A stretch of 64,000 nucleotides of DNA from CAVYWD01 sp963772225 (GTDB lineage Bacteria > Myxococcota > Myxococcia > Myxococcales > UBA5297), in contig CAVYWD010000002.1 of assembly GCA_963772225.1 (NCBI GenBank), forward strand, positions 806,001 to 870,000. The letters are read 5' to 3'. The position numbers were made by a program, and so were the translations under genes. The number at the start of each line of letters is the position of its first letter. Position 1 is the stretch's first letter. Shown piece after piece: positions 36,514 to 45,800 of the stretch. A model generated the notes under the pieces. That model had not been told where the DNA came from. It searched no databases and was given only the letters and a program-made list of their open reading frames with translations.

Positions 36514-37452
36514 CTACTTGTGCCGCGCCTTGGCGTCGGCCTGCGGCTCTTCTTCGCGCACCTGCTCCTGCGCCCCTTCCCACTTGACGCCCGGGGGCAG
36601 CCGCCACTCGGCGGGGACCGGCAGCTTCCAGACCGCCTTCGCCGCGGCCTCTTCGCCCGTCAGCACCGAGCGCGTCGCGAGGGCGAAGGTCAGCTCGGTG
36701 GTGACCACCTCGGCAGGGATCTTCGGAATCTCGTAGTAGCCCAGCACCGCGCCCGGCGGGAACTCCTCGATGAATCGCTCGGGATTCTCGACCTTGAAGG
36801 GGTCGCCGCTGGCGCGGATCTCGGTGATGGGCTTCTCGGCCGAATCCAGCCCCTGCACGACCATCTCGTGGAACGAAGCGCTCACCGACAGCTTGCGGAG
36901 CTTCACGCCGGCGGCCGAGTCGTCGACCCACTTCCGTTGAGCGCCCCAAAGGGCGAACGTGAGGCGCAGGCGAGGCTCCTTGGCGTCCGCCACGGGCTGC
37001 ACATCGACGATGTCGAAGCGGAGATTGCGGTCGCCTCCCGAGAAGACCGGGTCGTACTTGCCCGTGCGCGCCGCGTCCCAGATGGACTTCACGACCTTGT
37101 AGCGCTCGTCGTACTGCGCGAGCTCTTGCTCTTTGAGCTTCTTCCCCTTGCGCTTCTCGGCCATCTCGCCTTCGAAGCGCTCGTAGTTTCTCAACGCCGG
37201 GAACCGGTTGTAGTGCTCGGTGAGATCCGCGAAGTACGCCTTGAGGACCGCGCGGATTTCGTCGTTGTACCGGGGCGGATCCGCGATGGCGCGCGCCAGC
37301 GCGTCGCGCTGCTCGAAGTCGCGCCGGATCCGCTCCAGGTCGAGCTGGTGCCTCAGCTCTCCGGACTGGGTCGTCCACCCGCGGTAGGCGAACACCCCGC
37401 CCGCGAGGGCGACCGCCAACAGGACTGCGAGCTTCACCATGGGATTGTTCAT
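36514..37452 (-). CDS. membrane-anchored protein of unknown function
   Basis: 312 residues from ATG 37452. One N-terminal transmembrane helix (VKLAVLLAVALAGGVFAYRGW) followed by a helical stretch (QLDLERIRRDFEQRDALARAI) and a beta-rich periplasmic domain (LRFDIVDVQPVADAKEPRLRLTF, shown in part). Lys/Glu-rich patches (AEKRKGKKLKEQELAQ) and a charged tail (EEPQADAKARHK). Not recognised. It is the third of three minus-strand envelope genes (TPR lipoprotein, LysM protein, this) and probably works at the cell wall. Confidence 0.6.
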   Translation of the reverse strand: MNNPMVKLAVLLAVALAGGVFAYRGWTTQSGELRHQLDLERIRRDFEQRDALARAIADPPRYNDEIRAVLKAYFADLTEHYNRFPALRNYERFEGEMAEKRKGKKLKEQELAQYDERYKVVKSIWDAARTGKYDPVFSGGDRNLRFDIVDVQPVADAKEPRLRLTFALWGAQRKWVDDSAAGVKLRKLSVSASFHEMVVQGLDSAEKPITEIRASGDPFKVENPERFIEEFPPGAVLGYYEIPKIPAEVVTTELTFALATRSVLTGEEAAAKAVWKLPVPAEWRLPPGVKWEGAQEQVREEEPQADAKARHK

Positions 37453-37614
37453 GCGAAGGCTCCCTCGGGCCGCCGAGGCGAAGGCGGCAAAGCGGACGAA
37501 TACCGCAGTCGGACCGCGGCCTGCAATCGGCTGAATTCCAGGCGGATGCCTCGGGGGCGACCGCTGGACGAATCGCCCGATTCGGATGCTCCAGCGCTCA
37601 GACCTGGGTCGAGG

Positions 37615-38781
37615 CTAGCGCTGCGCGCTGGTTTGCGTCACCGGCACGCGCGCGACCACCCTCTCCCCGACCTCCAGCTCGCGAACGGAGCGAATGACCA
37701 GCGCCGCCGAGGCGGCCTCCTTCACGTCCACCACGACGATGGTGGCCACGTCCTCGGGCGGAAAGCGCTTCGGGTCGCCCTCGGTGGAGTCCAGCGGGTC
37801 GCCGCGGCGAATGACGGAGAAGAGGTTGCCCTCCTCCACTCCGTCCTTCGACCCTCTGTCGATGAACACGACATGGTGCTCGCCGATGAGCGGGACATTG
37901 GGGACCAGCGAAGCGAGGATGACGCCTTGGATGGAGCGGGTCGCGCTCTTGGCGATGACCTGCTTGTCGAAGCTGCCCAGCGGGCCGACGAAGTCGCCCC
38001 GCGCGATGTCGTCGAACGTCTGCTCGATGAGCCCGGTGACCATCCCGTCGCCGAGCGCCTCGATGCGCAGCGTGCCGACGATTCGGGTGAGATACCCGTA
38101 CTTCTGCCCCGTGATGGGGTGCTTCACCTCGCTGCCCGTCCGGAAGATGCTGTAGCGCTCGCCCAGGCGGACCGCGCCCTTGTTCTTGAAGCGCAGGTAG
38201 ACCTTGTCGTAGGTCGACAGCATCTCCTTCTCGGCCCAGGCCTTCTCGATAACGCCGGCGTCGTCGAGCTCGCGGCGGGTGATCAGACCGTCCTGCCGCA
38301 GGAAGGAGCGGCGAGGGGCCACGTAGCCGATCTTGATGCCCGCGGTGACCGCGACGACGTCGTCGTCCTCTCCAGACCTGAGAGACCCCATCGAGACTTC
38401 GCCCAGCTCATTCTGGGGAGCGTCGGCCGCCTCGACCTGGGCCGGCGCCTGTTCCGAGGACGGGTAGAAGCGGATCACGTTGCCCGGGTAGATCCAGTGA
38501 GGGTTTTCGATCTCCGGGTTGTAGGACCAGACCTTGGGCCAGTACCAGGGGTTGCCCAGGAATCGCTGCGAGAGGTCCCAAAGAGTGTCACCGGTGCGGA
38601 CGGTGTACGTCTCGCTGGCCTGCTCCCGGCCTTGGCTCGTCTTAAGCTTGCCCCCGCCGGGGCTCACCGCGTCGGCGCCGTTCGACTCCGGCTCGGCTTC
38701 ATTGGGCTCAGACTCCTGGGCCCCGGCGGCGAAGGAGTACAGCGCGGCCGACAACAGCGCCGCCGTGATTGCCCGCTTCAT
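37615..38781 (-). CDS. LysM-domain peptidoglycan-binding protein
   Basis: 388 residues from ATG 38781. Signal peptide MKRAITAALLSAALYSFAAGA. A LysM domain lies about 58-110: TYTVRTGDTLWDLSQRFLGNPWYWPKVW with NPHWIYPGNVIRFYP (shown in two parts), which binds glycan strands. The rest is beta-rich, with DVVAVTAGIKIGYVAPRRSF and FRTGSEVKHPITGQKYGYL, a layout seen in myxobacterial LysM proteins of unknown enzyme content; no hydrolase motif is visible. Its start follows the TPR lipoprotein stop by 64 bases, so both likely share the promoter at 39706-39735. Confidence 0.82.
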   Translation of the reverse strand: MKRAITAALLSAALYSFAAGAQESEPNEAEPESNGADAVSPGGGKLKTSQGREQASETYTVRTGDTLWDLSQRFLGNPWYWPKVWSYNPEIENPHWIYPGNVIRFYPSSEQAPAQVEAADAPQNELGEVSMGSLRSGEDDDVVAVTAGIKIGYVAPRRSFLRQDGLITRRELDDAGVIEKAWAEKEMLSTYDKVYLRFKNKGAVRLGERYSIFRTGSEVKHPITGQKYGYLTRIVGTLRIEALGDGMVTGLIEQTFDDIARGDFVGPLGSFDKQVIAKSATRSIQGVILASLVPNVPLIGEHHVVFIDRGSKDGVEEGNLFSVIRRGDPLDSTEGDPKRFPPEDVATIVVVDVKEAASAALVIRSVRELEVGERVVARVPVTQTSAQR

Positions 38782-38845
38782 GAAGCCTCCTGACCCCTCG
38801 TGATGAGACGAACAGCCCGGTTCTCTTCGACGGCCGAGTGGCCCC

Positions 38846-39637
38846 TCAGGGCGCGCCGGTCGGCTCTGCGATGCTCTTGAGCTCCGCCTCGGCCACCTTG
38901 GCGGCTCGGCTCTTCGGGTAGCGGTCGATCACCTTGGCCAAGAAGGCCTTGGCGTCGTCCGGCTTCTTGAGTCGAAGCTCGCACTGCGCCAGCTGCACGG
39001 TGGCCTCGGGCGCCTCGGCGGCGGCGGGATAGTCGTCGCTGACGCGCTCGAGCACCGGCACGGCCGCGGCCGCGTCGCCGGAGGTGAAGAGCCCGACTCC
39101 GGCCGTGAAGAGCGCCGTGGCTGCCCGCTCGTCCCGCGGGTGGTGATCGGCGAAGGCGATCAGGCGGGCCGCTCCGCCCTCCACGTCGCCGGTGCGGATG
39201 GACTCCATGCCGGCGTCGAAGGTGCGCGCTTCGCCGTCGGAGGCCAGCGGGGCCTCGGGCTCGTCCATCACGGATTGGACGTAGGCCGAGTCGGGCTCCC
39301 GCAGCGCGATGGCGGTGGGAACGCGGGGCGCCCGGGCGCCCGGCGTCGGGCCGAGCTTGACGGTGGCGAGGTCCCTGGGGATGAGCGGCCCCGCTTCAGC
39401 CTCGGGCGCCCGCGGCCTCGAGGCCCGCTGCGACACCGCCCACCGAGACTCGAGCAGCTCGACCTTCCGCTCCAGCTGGACCTGTCGGCCGACGAGCGCC
39501 TGGATCTGCGCGCGCAGCTCCGGGTCGGGCGCGGGCTTCGGCGTCGCACAGGAGAGGAGACACGCGCCCGCGAGGAGCCCTGCACTCGGCAGGTGCCCGG
39601 GACCGGAGCGCGATCGTCGAGTCTCTCGCAAGGTCAT
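38846..39637 (-). CDS. TPR lipoprotein resembling CpoB/YbgF
   Basis: 263 residues from ATG 39637. Signal with lipobox LLSC-A (Cys in GACLLSCATP). A coiled-coil stretch LRAQIQALVGRQVQLERKVELLESRW is split here as ALVGRQVQLERKVELLE; TPR helices follow in FDAGMESIRTGDVEGGAARL, VPVLERVSDDYPAAAEAPEA and AKAFLAKVIDRYPKSRAAK. This coil-plus-TPR order is that of CpoB/YbgF, which coordinates Tol-Pal and cell-wall synthesis. No tol or pal gene is near, so the assignment stays at family level. First gene of the envelope cluster; good promoter upstream. Confidence 0.7.
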   Translation of the reverse strand: MTLRETRRSRSGPGHLPSAGLLAGACLLSCATPKPAPDPELRAQIQALVGRQVQLERKVELLESRWAVSQRASRPRAPEAEAGPLIPRDLATVKLGPTPGARAPRVPTAIALREPDSAYVQSVMDEPEAPLASDGEARTFDAGMESIRTGDVEGGAARLIAFADHHPRDERAATALFTAGVGLFTSGDAAAAVPVLERVSDDYPAAAEAPEATVQLAQCELRLKKPDDAKAFLAKVIDRYPKSRAAKVAEAELKSIAEPTGAP

Positions 39638-39705
39638 CGCCGCGTTCAGGAAGGCTGCTGGGCACGCTCGCAAATCGCGAGAAACAAAAGAAGTTTCAGC
39701 GGTAA

Positions 39706-39735
39706 ATGATAGGGCCCGCGAAAATGGAGTGTCAA
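39706..39735 (-). promoter_or_regulatory. promoter of the envelope gene cluster
   Basis: Minus strand: TTGACA at 39735-39730, 18-base spacer, TATCAT at 39711-39706. Five of six -10 bases match. The best promoter in the window after the rpsP one; transcription start near 39699, 60 bases before ATG 39637. Confidence 0.65.
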
Positions 39736-39773
39736 GAAACCGGCCGGCGCGGCCGCGCCAGCCATTCGGTGCT

Positions 39774-40529
39774 CTAGAGCGCGACCAGCGAGAGGTGACG
39801 GCCCGTGCGCCCGCGGTCCCGGCGATGGCTGAAGAAGCGGCCCCCGTCACAGGCGGTGCAATGAGGCAGGACGTCGATGCGCTCTTCACCCAGCCCCGCC
39901 TCCAGGAGGGCGAGGCGGCACGCGGCCGCGAGATCCAGGTGGGACTTCCCTTCGACGACACCGCCGCCCACGACCGTCGGTCCGAAACGCTCGCGGAAGG
40001 TCGCCGCGACCTCCTCGCCCACCTCGTAGCAGCAGCTCCGGATGGACGGGCCGATGACCGCGAACAAGGCCGTCGCCTTCGCACCGAAGCGAGCAGCGAG
40101 CGAGCGAGCGGCGAGGCCGGCGATGGCCGCGGCCGCGCCGCGCCACCCGGCGTGGACGGCCGCGACGGCCCCGGCGTCTGGGGCATACAGGAGCACCGGC
40201 ACGCAGTCCGCCGTGCGGATGCAGAGCGCGGCGCCGCGCTCTCGCGTGAAGAGCCCGTCGGCGTCGGCGAGCGCAGGCGACAGCGCTTCGCCGCCAGGGG
40301 CGCCCGAGACCTCGACCAGGCGGTCTCCATGGACCTGGTTGACGGTGACGAGCTGGCCCGGCGAGAGGCCCAGCGCGCCCGCCAGGCGCCGCGCGTTCTC
40401 CTCCACCCGCTCGCGCTCGTCGCCCACGGAAAGCCCGAGATTGAGCGACGCGTGCGACCCCTCGCTCACCCCACCGAGTCGGGTCGAGAAGGCGTGGCGG
40501 ACCGGGAAGCGCTTGGAAGTGACGAACAT
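39774..40529 (-). CDS. pgeF: PgeF/YfiH-type multicopper-like purine nucleoside phosphorylase
   Basis: 251 residues from ATG 40529. DUF152/laccase-domain protein; the family acts on purine nucleosides (adenosine, inosine) or in peptidoglycan editing, using a zinc site. The site is complete: NQVHGDRLV, CIRTADCVPVLLYAP and VAAVHAGWRGAAAAIAG give the His, Cys and second His. The C-terminal IDVLPHCTACDGGRFFSHRRDRGRTGRHLSLVAL (shown by FFSHRRDRGRTGRH) is also conserved. Divergent from the GGDEF gene with 169 bases between starts. Confidence 0.88.
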   Translation of the reverse strand: MFVTSKRFPVRHAFSTRLGGVSEGSHASLNLGLSVGDERERVEENARRLAGALGLSPGQLVTVNQVHGDRLVEVSGAPGGEALSPALADADGLFTRERGAALCIRTADCVPVLLYAPDAGAVAAVHAGWRGAAAAIAGLAARSLAARFGAKATALFAVIGPSIRSCCYEVGEEVAATFRERFGPTVVGGGVVEGKSHLDLAAACRLALLEAGLGEERIDVLPHCTACDGGRFFSHRRDRGRTGRHLSLVAL

Positions 40530-40698
40530 GCGCGAAGCCTTTGAAGGCTCGATGCCGACGAGGCGACCGCCCACGCTCTCTTCGCGCGCGAAGCCTGTCA
40601 AGGGACCTTGGGCGAGCGGCCGGGCGGCGAAGCCCTCTTCCGGCGCAGCGCGTTGACAGTGTCGAGCGCCGGCAGCGAAAATCCGCGGCGTTCCCGGC

Positions 40699-42646
40699 AT
40701 GCGCGCCCTCCCCTCCATGGATTCCGTCGGCCGAAAGATCGCCACGATGGTCGGGGTTCCGGTCCTCGCGGTGCTGATCTTCACCTTGGGGTACGCCTAC
40801 CGGCGCACGAACCAGATCGTTCGAGCGAGCGCCGCGGAGCAGGCGGCGGCGGTGGCCGACCTCGTCGCGTCCACCTTCGCCGTGGCCGACGAGACCGCGG
40901 CCGACGGGGCCTCGCGCGCGCCGCTCGTGCATCACCACGCCGTCTCGGCGATGAACGGCGAGTCCCCCCTCTTCGAGAAGCTGAGCCTCTTGCGCGTGGT
41001 GGATCGCCAGGGAGTGGTCCGCTGGTCTCGCAACGTGGTGGAGCAGGGCCTGCCGCTCGCCGATGCCCCTCGCCTCCTCGAGGCGCCGCCCCGCGGCCGA
41101 TCGGACGTCGCGACCGGCGAGTTCGTCCGAGCGCTGGGGGGCATGGCCTGCGCGCGCTGCCACACCTCGGGCGACCCGTTTCGCCTGGGCGCGGTCCAGG
41201 TCATGGTCTCACTCCCGGCGACCCGGGATGAGGTCGACGGACTGTTTCGCACCGTGTTCCTCATGGCCGCGCTGCTCATGGCGGCGCTCGTTGCCGCCAG
41301 TCTCGCCTCGGTGCAGAACGTCGTGGCCACGCCCCTGACGCGCCTGATCTACGCCATGCAGCGCGCCGAGGAGGGCGACGCGGTGGTGCGCGCCCGCGCG
41401 GCCTCCCGCGACGAGATAGGCCGGCTCACCACCGCCTTCAACTCCATGGTCTCGAAGATGACCGAGCTCAAGGTCGCGGAGAATCGAGACCTCGCGAGAG
41501 ATGGAGGCCCTGCAGCGCGAGGTCACGCTCAAGGCGGAGCTCGAGCGCCAACACGCGGTGATCGAGGAGACCAATCGCGCACTGTCGCGCCGCGTGCGAG
41601 ACGTGACCCTGCTGCTGGACATCGACCGGTCGCTCAACTCCACGCTCGAGCCCGAGGAGGTCCTGGGGCTGGTCACGGAGATGGTGGGGGTCACGCTCGG
41701 CGTGGACCGGGTGGCGGTGCTGCTCCTAGACGAGAAGGCGCAGCTGCTCCGGATGGCAGCGTCCTTCGGCTTCGAGGGCAACGCGGACCTCACCTGGCCG
41801 CTGGGCCTGGGCGCGTCGGGCATCGCCGCTCAGACGCGCGCGCCGGTGAGCATCAAGGACCTGAGCTCCGATCCGCGCCATGTCAAGGGGCCGCAGGACC
41901 CCGTGGGCGAGGGCTCACTCCTGAGCGTGCCCATGGTCTGCAAGGAGCGGTTGGTCGGCGTCCTCAACTTCACGCGCCACCAGCGGGACGCCTTCTCGGA
42001 GAACGACGCTACGCTGCTGCAGCTGGTCGCGAGCAAGGCGGCGATGGCCATCGTCAACGCCCAGCTCTTCTCGGAGACGGTGGAGCTCACGCTCACCGAC
42101 GCGCTCACCGGCTCCTTCAACCGCCGCCACCTGACGGCGCGCCTCCAAATGGAAATCGCCCGGGCCAAGCGCTTCGGGACCGACCTGTCGGCGGCGATGA
42201 TCGACATCGACCACTTCAAGCACCTGAACGACACCTGCGGGCACCCGGCCGGCGACGAGGTGCTGTGCGCGCTCGCGACGCAGCTGAAGAAGAGCGTGCG
42301 CCAGGTGGACACAGTGGCGCGCTACGGGGGCGAGGAGTTCATGATCCTTTTGCCGTCCACAGGGCGCGCGGAGGCGCTGGAGGTGGCCGAGAAGCTGCGC
42401 CGCGCCGTGGAGGAGGCGCCATTTCCGGGAGGCGCCCGGCAGCCCGGCGGGCGGCTCACCATCTCGCTGGGCGTCGCGAGCTACCCCGACGACGCGAAAG
42501 ACCTGGGCGCGCTGGTGGACGCGGCGGACGCGGCGCTCTACGCCTCCAAGCGCCTGGGCCGAAACCGCGTCATTCTTTACGAGAAGGGCATGAAGGTCCA
42601 CCCGGGGCACGAGCCCGCGGCGAAGGTCTCACCGCCGACGTCCTGA
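40699..42646 (+). CDS. haem-c diguanylate cyclase with HAMP and GAF domains, one frameshift
   Basis: Makes c-di-GMP. Membrane helix at about 14-34, a periplasmic sensor 40-180, second helix about 182-205, HAMP (TPLTRLIYAMQRAEEGDAVV), coiled coil, GAF (LLLDIDRSLNSTLEPEE to SKAAMAIVNAQLF) and GGDEF. The sensor has C-A-R-C-H at 151-155, the site for covalent haem c, in GGMACARCHTSGDPFRLG; this matches DUF3365/Tll0287-like haem sensors and should read redox state or a gas. The GGEEF signature is active (ARYGGEEFMILL) and an inhibitory RxxD (RQVD) sits five residues before it. One extra base near 41497, between HAMP and coil, breaks the frame. Start ATG 40699; ATG 40717 is an alternative. Confidence 0.82.
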
Positions 42647-42850
42647 ACGGGCGGGTGGCGAGCCCTGAGCTAGAACGTCAATCAGCTTGAAAGCCGTCGC
42701 GAGATGCGCAGCTGCGTCGCCGAGACTTAGAACCCCAAGGAGCGAGCAGCGCAGCGCTGCGGGTGGCAGCGCGAGCAGCTTGAGCGACGAGGCTTCCCGT
42801 CGCAGGGAGCCCATGCGCGTCGCAGCAGGCTCTTCAAACTGATTGGCGCT

Positions 42851-45800
42851 CTAGCCCTCCAGCTTGTCGAGCTTGTCGATGACCTCGCTCCAGTCGTCCT
42901 CGACGCTCTTCGCCCCGCCGGCCTCCGGCTTGGCCGCGCCCTGCTCGGCAGCCGCCGGCGCCGCAAGCTTTGCCGCCGCCGGCGCGCGCGGTGTTGCCGC
43001 CACTGGCTTTGCAGCCGCAGAGGAGCGCGCCGAGCCGACCTGGCCCGCTTTGGCCCTGAGCCGCGCGAGCTCGAGCTCGGCGACCTTGAGGGCCTTCGAC
43101 TTCTCCTGCACCGAGGCCTGGAGCTTCTGAATCTCGAGCTGGCGCTGCTGCTCGCGCCGGTCGAGGTCGCCCTTGTGGCGCATGGCGAGGTCTTCGATCT
43201 CCCTGGCGTGCTTGGCGTCGAGCTCCTTGCGCTCGCGCAGGGCGGCCTGCAGCCGCTGGGTGGCCTCTGCGGCCCGCGCCTCCAGCTGGGTGATCTTCGC
43301 TCCGAGCTCTCGCTCCGCCCTCACCTTCGCGCCCGCAGCGCCCTCGACCGTCTGCTCGAGCTCTTGAATCCGCTTTCCGCGGGACGCCAGCTTCTCGTTC
43401 ACGTCGCCTATCGACTTGGCCTTCTCGGCCTTGGCGGCGTCCACCGCCTTATCCAGGTCGCGGGCGCGCGCCTGTTCCTTTGCCAAGCGGCCCGCCCAGT
43501 CGTCGGCCTCGCGGCGCCGCTCGCCGCGCTCGAGGGACAGCGCCGAATTGAGCTCGGCGATCTTCCCGTCCTTCTGCGTGAGGCCCGCGGTCAGCTCGCG
43601 CCGCAGGTTCTCCTTCTCCGCGAAGATCTCGTCCACCTTCTCCGAGAGCTCGTCGGCTTCCGCGCTCTTGCCCTTGAGCTTCTCCCGCAGCTTCTCGGCC
43701 TCGGCGAGCAGCGCTCCGACCCGGGCGGCGGCGTCGCGCGTCGCGGAGTCGGCGCGCTGGCGGTCCGCGGCGAGCGACAGCTCCAGCGCCTTGATCTGGT
43801 CCGCCCGCGCCCCGAGCTCGCGCGCGCTCACCTCGGCCGCGCGGCGCGATTCGCTGGCACTCTGCTCGCGCTTGCGGCGCTCGTCGGCGAGCTCCTGGTT
43901 CTGATGGGCCAGGTCCTTCTGGAGCAGCGCCTCGCGCTGCCCGAGCTCGGCCGCCTGCGCCGCCGAGCGCTCCTCGAGGCTCGCGAGCTGGCCCTCGGCC
44001 TCGGCCACCTGCGCTCGCAAGTGCGAGAGCTCGGCCTCCCGGGTGCCGAGCGCGTTCTTGACCTCGGCGAGATCCGCCGACAAGTCGTCGCGCTCGCCGG
44101 TCGCCTGGCGCAGGTTGCCCTCGAGATCGTCGATCCGCGACGCCGCCGCGTGACCCTCGGACGCCCGGGCCTGCTTCTCCTGCGCGAGCAGACCCTGGAC
44201 CCGCACCACCTCTCCCGAGAGCCCCGCCTCGCGCTGCTGAGACCCCTCGACCAGCTGCGCATGCTCCTTGCGCGCGGCCTCGAGCGCCGCCTTGAGCTGG
44301 CCGATCTCCGCCTCTCGGGCCTTGCGCGCCAGGTTCGCCTGCGAGAGCTGCGCGTTGAGCTCCTTCTCCCGCTCCGACGCCGCCTGCCGCGCCCCAGCGA
44401 GCTCTCCCTCGAGCGCGCCGATCTTCGAGAGCTGCGCGGCGATTTTCTCACCGAGCGCGGCCTCGCTGCGCTCCTTGTCGGACAGCAGCTCGGACTTCGC
44501 CTGCGTGAGCGCCTCGAGCTCGGCGCGCGCCTTGGCCAGGCCGTCGTCGCGCTCGGCGATGGCGTCCGCGAGCTCCCGCTCCCGCTGATCGGCGCTGACG
44601 CGCGCGTCGTCGAGCGTCTGCTCCAGCGCGGCGATCTGCCCCTGGAGCTCGGCCTCGCTCTGGGCCTTGGCGGCCTCGAGCTCGTGCTGCGAGCCCTCCA
44701 GCCCGGCGATCTGCAGCTCCCGGTCGGCCAGCTCCAGCGACAGAGCCTGCTCCCGCGCCGCGGCACCTTCCCTGGCCTCGTGCAGCGACTGGTCGAGCGA
44801 CTGGACCTGCGAGGTGAGCTCGACCTGCAGGCGATCCTTCGCCTCCGAGAGCTCGCGCTGGGCCTGCTCCAGCGCCCCGATGCGCGCATCGCGCTCGCGC
44901 TCGCCCTGGGACTTCGCCTCTTCCAGGGCCGCGTGGCGCTCGTCCCGCTCGCGCTCTGCTTCGGACTTGGCGCGCTCCAGCGCGGCGTAGCGGCCGTCGC
45001 GCTCGCGCTCTCCTTCCGCCTTGGCGGCCTCGAGCTCGGCATACCGCGCGTCCCGCTCGCGCTCCCCGGCCTCCTTGGCGGCCTGGAGTTCGGCGCCGTG
45101 CTGCACCGCAGAAGCGAGCTCTTCGCGGGTGCCGTCGAGGTCCGAGCGGGTGGACTCGAGGTCCGAGCGGGTTGATTCGAGGTCCGCGTTGAGCGCGTCC
45201 ACCTGGCCGTTGAGCTCGGCCTCCACCTGCTCGAGGTGCGTCTTGACCGCGTCGAGCTCGCCCTCCAGCTCGCCGATCTGGTTGAGGTCGGCGGAGATCT
45301 GCGCCGAGAGCTCGCTCTCGCGGGCGGCGAGGCGCTCCTGCTCCGCCGCGAGATCTGCGGAGAGCTTCTGGATGCGCTCGTCGCGCTCGGCCACGCGCTC
45401 GGAGTAGGACTGCCACAACCCGTCGCGCTGCCGCAGGAGGGTCTCGCGCTCGCGCTCGGTCTCCCCGAGCTCCTCCAGGGCCGCGTCGAGCTGGGCCCCG
45501 AGCTCGGCCGCGCGCTCCGCGGTCTCGGCGCGCTCGGCGGTGGCCTGAACCGAGAGGAGCCCGTGCTGCGCCTGAGCGTCCTTCAACGCGCGCGCGAGCT
45601 CGCCGAGCTCGAAGTCCTTGGCGGAGATGACCTGCTCGAGCTCGGACTCGGACTCCAGCCGCTCGCTCTGCGCCAGCGCGAGGCGCGCGTCGCGCTCCCC
45701 CTGCAGCCGCGAGAGCTCGCCGCGCAGGGCGGCGAGGTCGCAGAGGTGCCCTTCGATTTCGCTCTCGCGCACGGCGACCGTGTGCCAGAAATCCTTCTCC

